Origin: an uncultured Lachnospiraceae bacterium
Lineage (GTDB): Bacteria > Bacillota > Clostridia > Lachnospirales > Lachnospiraceae
Reading direction: 5' to 3'
Assembly: GCA_910588285.1 (NCBI GenBank)
Contig: CAJUQB010000123.1
Location: forward strand, 1 to 12,855
Length of the DNA stretch: 12,855 bases
Below the pieces are notes generated by a model. That model was not told the origin of the DNA and ran no database searches. It saw nothing but the letters and a program-made list of their open reading frames with translations. Both the position numbers and the translations under genes were made by a program. Positions 1 to 5,824 of the stretch are shown here, in pieces; within the stretch, counting starts at the first letter, position 1, and every line of letters begins with the position of its first letter.

Positions 1-179
1 AAGCAGTTCATCATATCCAGATTCAGAGTCTTCCCAAATCGCCGGGGGCGGGTAAGTAAGGTTACGATATCCTGATTCTCCCACCATTCTTTGATAAATC
101 CTGTTTTATCCACAAAAAAGCATTCATTCTTCCGTATAAATTCAAAGCTCTGGGCTCCGATTGAAATTGTCCTGCACAT
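1..179 (-). CDS. AAA-ATPase-like protein, N-terminal fragment cut by the window edge
   Basis: Seen: an open frame runs from an ATG at 179 off the left edge, about 59 codons, preceded by GGAGG with 7-8 nt spacing. The translation starts MCRTISIGAQSFEFIRKN and continues with FVDKTGFIKEWWEN and TRPRRFGKTLNLDMMN. Family knowledge: the order 'G.Q.F..+R...FVDKT.FI...' followed by '(T/S)RPRRFGK(T/S)L' is the hallmark N-terminus of the AAA-ATPase-like family (PF09820). These proteins are usually 500-600 aa with a C-terminal PD-(D/E)XK-like nuclease domain (DUF1703). RRFGKT is the degenerate P-loop. They are abundant, often multicopy, accessory genes in Lachnospiraceae and Bacteroidetes, with no settled function. 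The C-terminal part is outside the window, so I cannot say whether the gene is intact. It lies 155 nt downstream of recG on the same strand. Confidence 0.85.
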   Translation of the reverse strand, partial: MCRTISIGAQSFEFIRKNECFFVDKTGFIKEWWENQDIVTLLTRPRRFGKTLNLDMMNC

Positions 180-334
180 AGTCCTGCCTCCTTCCACAGC
201 CTGTAGCATCTGGGGTTACAATTCACGGTTCCTTGCACCTTGCTGCAAGGCATCCGGCCAGTAAAATAGCGGTTGCATCTGGGTTCTATTGTCATGGTAA
301 CATATAATTTACTGCCCCGCAAGATTTCACATCG
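180..334. other. Intergenic gap with small repeats between recG and the AAA-ATPase-like gene
   Basis: A 155-nt non-coding stretch. It contains a hairpin CCTTGCA-CCTTGC-TGCAAGG at 231-250 (7-bp stem, 6-nt loop). It also holds two near-identical copies of GCATCTGGG(G)TT, at about 206 and 275, 69 nt apart. No T-run follows the hairpin on either strand, so it is not a standard intrinsic terminator. I see no convincing sigma-A promoter for the ATPase gene. The structure resembles a dispersed intergenic repeat, but that cannot be shown from one copy. Confidence 0.4.
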
Positions 335-2413
335 TCAAAGATTCATGGTCTCCGCCGCCTCCCGCAGATACCGGTCAATCTGCTGCCGGATGCTGCGGTA
401 TGCCTCGCTCTCCAGCGCCGGATCCTCCGCCAGGATCTGCTTCGCCTCCTCAGAGGCTGCCTTTAAGATCTCCTCGTCCTGGTAGATATCCCCCAGCCGA
501 AACTGCAGGAGGCCGCTCTGGCGGATGCCAAAGAAATCTCCGGGCCCTCGGAGCTTTAAGTCCTCCGCGGCAATAAAAAACCCGTCATTGGATTTGTTCA
601 GGATGTCCAGACGCTTTTTGGACACCTCATTCTCCCCGGTATTGATCATAATGCAGTAGGACTGGGCATCCCCCCGGCCTACCCGTCCCCGGAGCTGGTG
701 AAGCTGGGCCAGGCCGAACCGCTGGGCATCCTCAATGAGCATTACCGTGGCATTTGGCACATTGACCCCCACCTCAATCACAGTGGTGGACACCAGCACC
801 TGGGTATGGCCTGCGGCAAATTCCTCCATAATTTGATTCTTCAAGGCCCCCTTCATCTTCCCATGGAGGCAGGCAACGGACAGCTCCGGCAGCCTGCGGG
901 CCAGCTCCCTGGCATAATCCGTCACATTCTCCGCCTCCAGGCCCTCGCTCTCCTCAACCAACGGGCAGATCACATAGACCTGGTGGCCCAGCTGCACCTG
1001 TTTCTCAATAAACTCATAGGCCTTGGGCCGGTAGGAAGTGTTCACCACACAATTTTTAATCGGAAGCCTTTGGGATGGAACCTCATCCACCAGGGAAATA
1101 TCCAGGTCTCCGTAGAGAATCAGCGCCAGGGTCCTTGGGATAGGGGTTGCGCTCATCACCAGGATATGGGGCTGGGCCCCCTTCAGGTACAGCTTCTCCC
1201 GCTGCTTCACCCCAAACCGGTGCTGCTCGTCAGTGATCACCAGAGCCAAGTTGTCAAATAAGGTGCGCTCCTGGATCAGGGCATGGGTGCCAATCACCAT
1301 GGCCTTGGAGTACAGCTGGATGCGGTCATAGGCCCTGCGCTTCTCCTTGGCTGTCATGGAGCCTGTCAGCAGGATCACCGGAATCCTCAGCTGGTATTGT
1401 TCGCACAGGCTGGTGAAGGTCTCATAATGCTGCCGGGCCAGCACCTCTGTGGGCGCCATCAGGGCAGACTGGCAGCCGCTCTGGGCGCAGTCCACCATGG
1501 CCAGGAAGGCAAGGATGGTCTTGCCGGAGCCCACATCCCCCTGTACCAGGCGCTGCATAATCTCAGGAGCCCTCATATTTTCCCGAATCTCCGCCAGCAC
1601 CCGCTTCTGGGCCCCGGTCAGCTCATAGGGCAGCTGTTTCACCACCTGGTCTGCCCAGGAATCCTCAATAGGTACAAAGTCAAATTCATTTTTTACCTGC
1701 TCCATCTGGCTCTTCTGCAGCTGGGCTGCCAGGATGAACTGGAAAAATTCATCAAAAACCAGACGCTTCCTGGCCTGGGCCAGAGCCAGCCCGCTCCCCG
1801 GAAAATGGATGTTTTCCAGGGCAAAATTATATTCTGCCAGCTCACGCCGCTGCCGGATCTCCTCTGTCAGATAATCTCTGCTCAGATCCAGTGCTTCCAA
1901 GGCCAGCTGCACGGTCTTGGATACCATATTTTTGCTTAAGCCCTGGGTTAAGGCATAGCAGGGCCAGAGGCTGCTCTGTATCTGCTGGTATTTTTCCGGG
2001 GGCAGCACCTGGGGCTGGTCTAAGGACAGGCGTTTTCCTTTTTTTGCAAGCTTTCCCAGGAAAACAAAGCTGCTGCCCGCCTTCAGGGTGTTCCTTAAGT
2101 AAGGCATGTGAAACCATACCAGGTTCAGACTGTCGGGCCCCTCCTGCAGGGTGAGGGTGGTAATGGGCATCCGGCCGGTATTGCGCACGGAGGGCGCCTT
2201 CTCCACCCGGCCGGCAATGGCCGCCAGCTCTCCCTCTATGGTCTCGCGCCCAAATAGCTCTGATACCGTCTCCATGGCCGGCATTTTTTCATAATCTCGG
2301 GGAAAATGAAGGAGTATATCACCCACGGTGTATACTCCTACTTTGTGAAACAGCTGTTCTGTCTTGGCCCCGATTCCCTTGATCTCACTAATGGAGGAAT
2401 CCAGTTCCATCAT
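335..2413 (-). CDS. recG: ATP-dependent DNA helicase RecG
   Basis: RecG is a double-stranded-DNA translocase that regresses stalled replication forks and processes Holliday-junction and R-loop intermediates. The 692-aa length matches the family (E. coli about 693). Visible parts are: the N-terminal wedge/OB region (about 50-150), Walker A GDVGSGKT (292-299), motif Ia APTEVLARQH (320-329), GTHALIQ (375-381), motif II DEQH (395-398, normal for RecG), SATPIPRT (421-428), the second RecA domain, QLRGRVGRG motif VI (573-581), and the RecG C-terminal block LKLRGPGDFFGIRQSG (619-634). All catalytic motifs are intact. Two adjacent ATG codons start the frame; AAGGAG lies 3 nt before the first (2413) and 6 nt before the second (2410), so translation may begin at the second. 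It follows fakA by 14 nt and is probably the last gene of the asp23-fakA-recG operon. Confidence 0.98.
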   Translation of the reverse strand: MMELDSSISEIKGIGAKTEQLFHKVGVYTVGDILLHFPRDYEKMPAMETVSELFGRETIEGELAAIAGRVEKAPSVRNTGRMPITTLTLQEGPDSLNLVWFHMPYLRNTLKAGSSFVFLGKLAKKGKRLSLDQPQVLPPEKYQQIQSSLWPCYALTQGLSKNMVSKTVQLALEALDLSRDYLTEEIRQRRELAEYNFALENIHFPGSGLALAQARKRLVFDEFFQFILAAQLQKSQMEQVKNEFDFVPIEDSWADQVVKQLPYELTGAQKRVLAEIRENMRAPEIMQRLVQGDVGSGKTILAFLAMVDCAQSGCQSALMAPTEVLARQHYETFTSLCEQYQLRIPVILLTGSMTAKEKRRAYDRIQLYSKAMVIGTHALIQERTLFDNLALVITDEQHRFGVKQREKLYLKGAQPHILVMSATPIPRTLALILYGDLDISLVDEVPSQRLPIKNCVVNTSYRPKAYEFIEKQVQLGHQVYVICPLVEESEGLEAENVTDYARELARRLPELSVACLHGKMKGALKNQIMEEFAAGHTQVLVSTTVIEVGVNVPNATVMLIEDAQRFGLAQLHQLRGRVGRGDAQSYCIMINTGENEVSKKRLDILNKSNDGFFIAAEDLKLRGPGDFFGIRQSGLLQFRLGDIYQDEEILKAASEEAKQILAEDPALESEAYRSIRQQIDRYLREAAETMNL

Positions 2414-2427
2414 ACGCTCCTTCTCTC

Positions 2428-4143
2428 CTATTCTACTGATACTACATAATAATAAATGGGCTGGCCGCCGGAATAAGTCTCAACCTCGCAATCCGGGTAT
2501 GTCTCCTGAAGGTACTGGGAGAATGCTTCTGCATCCTCTGCCCGGACATCCGCGCCATAGTAAACGCTGATAATCGCGGAATTCTCATCTACCAGCTGGG
2601 CTACCATCTCCTTTAAGGCCTCATCCATATCCGCATTGGCTGACAGGATCCCGGCATCGCCGATCCCCATGTAATCCCCCTGCCGGATCTTCTTATCCTC
2701 AATCAGGGTGTCACGTACCGCATACGTTACCTGGCCGGTCTTGACAGAATTGATCTCCTCCAGCATCCGCTCCTCGTTCTCCCTGGCATCCTGATCCGGG
2801 ATATAATTCACCAGGGCGGTAATTCCCTGGGGGATGGTCTTGGTTGGGATCACCACAATATTCTTGTGCTCAATCAGGGAAGCCGCCTGGTTGGCTGCCA
2901 GGATAATGTTCTTATTATTAGGCAGGATAAATATGGTGTCCGCATGAACCTCATCAATGGCATTGAGCATATCCTCTGTACTGGGGTTCATGGTCTGTCC
3001 CCCTTCAATGATATAGTCCACGCCCAGGCCCTTGAAGATCTCATTGATGCCCGCCCCAATGGATACTGAGATAAAGCCCATGGGCTTATGCTCCGCCTTG
3101 GCGGCAAATTCCGCATCCGACTGCTCTGCCGCAGCCCTCTTGGCCGCGTCGCGCTCCTCCTTCTGGGCCGCTGCCACCTTGGCCGCATCCTTGATGAGCT
3201 TCTCCTGGTGCTCCTCCCGCATATTGTCAATCTTGATCCTGCTCAAGGAGCCATAGGTCAACGCACGCTGCAATGCCAATCCTGGGTCATTGGTATGTAC
3301 GTGGACCTTCACAATCTCATCGTCCGCTACAACCACAATGGAATCCCCCAGAGACTCCAGGAAATTCTTAAAATCCGTCTCCTGCTGGTCGCTTAAGGGC
3401 TGATTCAGCACAATGATAAATTCCGTACAATATCCAAACTTGATCTCCTCCTCTGTCTCGGAAGAAATCCTCACCACTCCGGAGCCTGCAGATGTCCCGG
3501 CCCCCTCGATGGTATAATCAATCTCCTTGCCCATCAGCGCGTCATACGCGCCCTGAAGAACCGCCACCAGCCCCTGGCCGCCGGAATCCACCACACCGGC
3601 CTGCTTCAATACGGGAAGCATCTCCGGCGTCTGGCTTAAGACGTATTCCGCATGGCGGATGATCTCCTCCAGAAATACAGCCAGATCCTCTGTCTCCCCG
3701 ATCAGCTCCAGCGCCTTGTCTGCCGCGCCTCTGGCAACAGTCAGAATCGTGCCCTCCTTGGGCTTCATGACTGCCTTGTAGGCCGTCTCAACCGCCTTCT
3801 GCATCGCGTCGGAGAGCACCACCACATCCAGAGTATCATAGGGGGCAATCCCCTTGGTAAAGCCGCGGAACAGCTGTGACAGGATTACGCCGGAATTCCC
3901 CCTGGCCCCGCGCAGGGAACCGGAAGAGATGGCCTTGGCCAGAGACGCCATATTCAGGTCGTCAAGGGCGCACACCTCCTTGGCTGCCGACAGAATCGTC
4001 ATGGACATATTGGTCCCTGTATCGCCGTCCGGCACCGGGAATACATTCAGTTCGTTGATCCATTCCTTTTTTGCATCCAGATTCTTCGCGCCTGCCAAAA
4101 ACATCTTCGACAGCAGGGAAGCATCTATTGTATTAATCGCCAC
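2428..4143 (-). CDS. fakA: Fatty acid kinase catalytic subunit FakA (DAK2/YloV family)
   Basis: FakA transfers phosphate from ATP to a fatty acid held by a FakB (DegV-family) partner, feeding exogenous fatty acids into phospholipid synthesis at the cytoplasmic face. The protein is 571 aa (family about 550). Seen: an N-terminal DhaL/DAK2 kinase domain (about 8-200) with the Mg-ATP aspartate motif FPVPDGDTGTNM (35-46), GARGNSG (79-85) and VDSGGQG (185-191). The middle domain follows, with VHVHTNDPG (280-288), the metal-binding HxHT motif. An alanine/lysine/glutamate-rich linker (about 319-350) then leads to a C-terminal DegV-like domain beginning GFISVSIGAGI. The start is GTG at 4143, with AAGGAGG nine bases upstream; this ribosome site overlaps the asp23 stop codon. 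No fakB gene is in the window. The asp23 neighbour (yloU-yloV in B. subtilis) supports the assignment. Confidence 0.93.
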   Translation of the reverse strand: MAINTIDASLLSKMFLAGAKNLDAKKEWINELNVFPVPDGDTGTNMSMTILSAAKEVCALDDLNMASLAKAISSGSLRGARGNSGVILSQLFRGFTKGIAPYDTLDVVVLSDAMQKAVETAYKAVMKPKEGTILTVARGAADKALELIGETEDLAVFLEEIIRHAEYVLSQTPEMLPVLKQAGVVDSGGQGLVAVLQGAYDALMGKEIDYTIEGAGTSAGSGVVRISSETEEEIKFGYCTEFIIVLNQPLSDQQETDFKNFLESLGDSIVVVADDEIVKVHVHTNDPGLALQRALTYGSLSRIKIDNMREEHQEKLIKDAAKVAAAQKEERDAAKRAAAEQSDAEFAAKAEHKPMGFISVSIGAGINEIFKGLGVDYIIEGGQTMNPSTEDMLNAIDEVHADTIFILPNNKNIILAANQAASLIEHKNIVVIPTKTIPQGITALVNYIPDQDARENEERMLEEINSVKTGQVTYAVRDTLIEDKKIRQGDYMGIGDAGILSANADMDEALKEMVAQLVDENSAIISVYYGADVRAEDAEAFSQYLQETYPDCEVETYSGGQPIYYYVVSVE

Positions 4144-4157
4144 GTTTCGTTTCCTCC

Positions 4158-4514
4158 TTAATCAATAACTCTCACACCTTCTACGAAGATGTTAATTTTC
4201 TCGATCGACATACCGGTAAATTCCTCTACCTGGTATTTTACCGTACTGATTAAGTTGTCAGAAACGGTGGATATGCTGACGCCGTAGGAAACAATTACGT
4301 GAAAATCCAATGTAATCTTATTGTTCCGGATTGTCACGCTGATCCCATGATTCAGATAGTCCCGCTTCAAAAGCTTGACAAGGCCATCCTTCACATTCAC
4401 AGCCGCCATTCCTACAATGCCAAAACATTCTACGGCAACAGAGCCTGCGTAAGTAGCAATGACATCTGCATCAATCCATACTTTACCCAGCTTTGTGTCC
4501 AACTGTCCCTTCAT
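4158..4514 (-). CDS. Asp23/Gls24 family envelope stress protein (YloU-like)
   Basis: A 118-aa protein of the Asp23/DUF322 family. Members are small cytosolic or membrane-associated proteins linked to cell-envelope stress; the YloU-type copy is almost always found beside the FakA gene. Seen: KVWIDADVIATYAGSVAVECFGIVGMA, a central LDFHVIVSYGVSI strand and a C-terminal FVEGVRV, all typical of the family. Start choice: an upstream ATG at 4529 would add five residues, but that codon overlaps the GGAGG at 4523-4527. The same GGAGG sits 8 nt before the ATG at 4514, so the downstream ATG (MKGQLDTK) is the likely start. It is first gene of the asp23-fakA-recG operon; the gap to fakA is 14 nt, with the fakA ribosome site overlapping the TAA stop. 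Confidence 0.92.
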   Translation of the reverse strand: MKGQLDTKLGKVWIDADVIATYAGSVAVECFGIVGMAAVNVKDGLVKLLKRDYLNHGISVTIRNNKITLDFHVIVSYGVSISTVSDNLISTVKYQVEEFTGMSIEKINIFVEGVRVID

Positions 4515-4546
4515 CTGATTAACCTCCATTGATCTTCTTGAATCAT

Positions 4547-4575
4547 ATTATAACCGCTTTTCCTCAAAAAGGAAA
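4547..4575 (-). promoter_or_regulatory. Likely sigma-A promoter of asp23-fakA-recG
   Basis: On the minus strand a perfect TATAAT lies at 4552-4547, about 33 nt before the chosen asp23 start. The hexamer 17 nt upstream (TTTCCT, 4575-4570) is a poor -35 match. The A-rich tract upstream (about 4580-4600, read on the minus strand) could act as an UP-like element. The -10 is convincing; the -35 is not. Confidence 0.55.
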
Positions 4576-4612
4576 CATTTATTTGTTTTTTTTTAATTTT
4601 TTCATTTTCTTC

Positions 4613-4641
4613 TTGCAATCTGGCACCTGATCTGTTAAAAT
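4613..4641 (+). promoter_or_regulatory. Strong sigma-A promoter of rpmB
   Basis: TTGCAA (4613-4618), a 17-nt spacer and TAAAAT (4636-4641), with TG one base before the -10 hexamer (extended -10). This predicts an RNA start near 4648 and a 5' leader of about 120 nt before the rpmB ATG. A weaker TATACT at 4673-4678 could be a second start. Confidence 0.75.
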
Positions 4642-4727
4642 GTTCATGTTGTGAGCTTGTATGCTATATTTGTATACTTATATTTATATATTGTATATGT
4701 ATCGTAAGGATACCCATAGATTTTGCG

Positions 4728-4740
4728 GTCATGGCATGAC
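4728..4740. promoter_or_regulatory. 13-bp palindrome in the rpmB leader
   Basis: GTCATG-G-CATGAC is a perfect palindrome with 6-bp arms around one central base. It ends 16 nt before the rpmB ribosome site (AAGGAGGT, 4757-4764). It could be a protein-binding site or fold as a small RNA hairpin. Function unknown. Confidence 0.35.
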
Positions 4741-4770
4741 AGGCTTAAGTTTGTGCAAGGAGGTGCAAGT

Positions 4771-4956
4771 ATGGCGAAGTGTGATGTATGCGGAAAAGGC
4801 GTTCATTTTGGAAACAATGTGAGCCACTCTCATAGAAGATCCAATAAAATCTGGAAGTCCAATGTGAAATCCGTTAGATGTAAGGTAAACGGAAACAACA
4901 AGAGAATGTATGTTTGTACTTCTTGCCTCAAGAGCGGCAGAGTTGAACGGGCATAG
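4771..4956 (+). CDS. rpmB: Large ribosomal subunit protein bL28
   Basis: A 61-aa structural protein of the 50S subunit. Seen: MAKCDVCGKGVHFGNNVSHSH at the N-terminus, the RRSNKIWKSNV stretch typical of L28, and two CxxC pairs (C4/C7 and C49/C52). These form the zinc ribbon of the 'C+' type of L28. The start is the ATG at 4771, six bases after a near-perfect AAGGAGGT; an in-frame upstream extension to 4723 lacks a comparable site. It is the only plus-strand gene in the window, divergent from asp23 as in B. subtilis, and has its own promoter and terminator. Presence of all four cysteines implies the zinc-dependent form. Confidence 0.97.
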   Translation: MAKCDVCGKGVHFGNNVSHSHRRSNKIWKSNVKSVRCKVNGNNKRMYVCTSCLKSGRVERA

Positions 4957-4966
4957 AAATATTTTC

Positions 4967-4998
4967 AAAACGGCGTAGCCTGCGGGTTATGCCGTTTT
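4967..4998 (+). terminator. rpmB terminator hairpin
   Basis: AAAACGGC (4967-4974) pairs with GCCGTTTT (4991-4998). The inner GTAGCC/GGTTAT arms extend this to a 14-bp stem with two G-U wobbles and a TGCG tetraloop. It begins 10 nt after the rpmB stop. The T-run is short and inside the stem, then CC, so efficiency may be moderate. The A-rich opposite arm could let it act in both directions. Confidence 0.75.
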
Positions 4999-5011
4999 CC
5001 CATTTCATGCA

Positions 5012-5063
5012 TTGTTTGCATTCCTGCAATATTTTGCACATCCCTTTGCAGGAATACAAACAA
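5012..5063. repeat. Long inverted repeat (18-nt arms) in the convergent gap
   Basis: TTGTTTGCATTCCTGCAA (5012-5029) and TTGCAGGAATACAAACAA (5046-5063) are inverted copies with 17 of 18 positions matching, separated by 16 nt. A third TTGCA (5034-5038) in the loop could pair alternatively with TGCAA (5025-5029). No T-run follows on either strand, so it is not a standard intrinsic terminator. It may be a transcript-end stabiliser, a small-RNA structure or a remnant of a mobile repeat. Confidence 0.7.
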
Positions 5064-5068
5064 ATACA

Positions 5069-5108
5069 GAGCCGATAACACGCAGATGAAACATGCGGTT
5101 ATCGGCTC
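5069..5108 (-). terminator. Probable terminator of the 44-aa membrane protein gene
   Basis: GAGCCGATAAC (5069-5079) pairs perfectly with GTTATCGGCTC (5098-5108); three more pairs form inside across a one-base bulge, leaving an 11-nt loop. On the minus strand the hairpin is followed by TGTATTTGTTTG, a T-rich tail. It starts about 36 nt after the stop of the small membrane gene. On the plus strand it would be a second barrier behind rpmB. Confidence 0.6.
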
Positions 5109-5144
5109 ATTTGTTCCCTATATGGCAGCTCTGTCTCCACATCC

Positions 5145-5279
5145 TTAGCAGAATAGATTATAGCCTGCCAGAAGGAATACTGCAATCAGCAGAATCCCAA
5201 TGAATATATTGTGAATCAGCAGCATCAAAAGCATACCGACTGCGATCCAGAATAAGGTAAAACCGATCAAGCGCTTCAT
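5145..5279 (-). CDS. Small two-segment membrane protein, 44 aa, unknown function
   Basis: Seen: ATG at 5279, AGGAG seven bases upstream (5291-5287), and a clean 44-codon frame ending TAA at 5145. The protein begins MKRLIGFTLFWIAVGMLLML, then a short polar turn (IHN), a second hydrophobic stretch IFIGILLIAVFLLAGYNLF, and a terminal Cys. Two membrane-spanning segments separated by about 3-4 residues predict a hairpin in the cytoplasmic membrane. I recognise similar unnamed short proteins in Clostridia but cannot assign a function. It lies 99 nt downstream of ytfJ on the same strand, with its own possible promoter and a terminator, so it may be a separate unit. It is short enough to be missed by routine gene calling. 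Confidence 0.72.
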   Translation of the reverse strand: MKRLIGFTLFWIAVGMLLMLLIHNIFIGILLIAVFLLAGYNLFC

Positions 5280-5311
5280 GCTGCAGCTCCTATCGTATCC
5301 GGTATCATAAT

Positions 5312-5344
5312 ACTATATGCAGCATGCCCGCCTGATATGCAGCA
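5312..5344 (-). promoter_or_regulatory. Possible mother-cell (sigma-E/K-type) promoter and 20-bp-spaced direct repeat
   Basis: On the minus strand TGCTGCATAT occurs twice (5344-5335 and 5324-5315), exactly 20 bp apart. The first copy supplies GCATAT, a sigma-E-like -35; the second supplies CATATAGTA, which fits the sigma-E (CATACAnT, two differences) and sigma-K (CATAnnnTA, full match) -10 patterns, with about 15 nt between. The predicted start near 5305 leaves a 26-nt leader containing the ribosome site. No good sigma-A hexamer pair is present. The signal is short and could be chance. Confidence 0.35.
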
Positions 5345-5378
5345 GTGGACAAGGGCAAATGCTGCTGCCCCTCCTCTG

Positions 5379-5819
5379 CTACTCTGCCTCCTTGGTCTCC
5401 ACGGAGATATTCAGCATGTCAGCCATCTCCTCTGCCGCCTGCTCCTTGGCCTGCTCATCCACCGGCTCCTGCTTCTTCTCTCCCTTATCCTTGCTGGTGA
5501 ACTTGTTCACAAAATCCGGCACCATATCCAGGATCTTGGTAATACCGTCCTGATTCTTCACATTTACAAGCTTTGTGGTCCCGTTCTGAATCACCAGGAC
5601 TGCGCTGGGGGTAATCTTGCCGCCAAGCCCTCCGCCGGCATTGTTCTTCTTCTCCTGGGAAAATGCCCCTGCGCCAACGCCGAAGGTCACCTCCACCAAG
5701 GGCAGAATGATGGTATCTCCGATGTGGACTGCATCTCCCACCACGGTCTTGGTGGTAATAAAGCTGTCCATCCCCTTAAAAAGAGACTGTACCGTACTGT
5801 TAAAATTATTGTCCTGCAT
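5379..5819 (-). CDS. ytfJ: Sporulation protein YtfJ / GerW family
   Basis: A 146-aa member of the YtfJ/GerW family (PF09579). In Bacillus these proteins are made in the forespore and are needed for normal germination; the biochemical role is not settled. Seen: the family block DAVHIGDTIILPLVEVTFGVGAGAF (about 29-53), a glycine-rich GGGLGGKITPSAVLVI segment (about 63-77), and a C-terminal acidic/lysine/glutamine tail (about 108-146). No signal peptide. The start is ATG at 5819 with AGGAGG seven to eight bases upstream. That ribosome site sits at the end of the preceding DUF2953 gene, only 5 nt away, so the two are translationally coupled. The DUF2953-YtfJ pair also occurs in B. subtilis (ytfI-ytfJ), which supports both calls. 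Confidence 0.93.
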   Translation of the reverse strand: MQDNNFNSTVQSLFKGMDSFITTKTVVGDAVHIGDTIILPLVEVTFGVGAGAFSQEKKNNAGGGLGGKITPSAVLVIQNGTTKLVNVKNQDGITKILDMVPDFVNKFTSKDKGEKKQEPVDEQAKEQAAEEMADMLNISVETKEAE

Positions 5820-5824
5820 AATTG

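Noticed and set aside
1..179. Anti-phage defence island suggested by the AAA-ATPase-like fragment
   Set aside because: Only about 59 codons are visible, no other defence gene is present, and the rest of the neighbourhood is housekeeping. No claim can be made.
231..250. recG terminator
   Set aside because: The hairpin at 231-250 has no T-run on the minus strand and lies about 85 nt past the stop, so I do not call it a terminator.
62..322. 86-codon minus-strand frame spanning the gap downstream of recG
   Set aside because: It runs in a different frame through the start of the AAA-ATPase-like gene, which has a clear ribosome site and family motifs. The frame lacks a good ribosome site and protein-like composition.
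1223..1234. DEQH in place of DEAH in RecG as a possible catalytic change
   Set aside because: DEQH is the normal motif II of RecG; all other motifs are intact.
698..1939. Long plus-strand frames opposite recG
   Set aside because: They are antisense to conserved helicase motifs, and their His/Gly/Leu/Gln-rich composition is what the reverse of a real GC-moderate gene gives. The same applies to plus-strand frames opposite fakA, the PBP, the SEDS and the U32 genes.
4515..4529. Upstream ATG of asp23 (five extra residues)
   Set aside because: That ATG overlaps the GGAGG that serves the ATG at 4514; nothing resembling a ribosome site precedes it.
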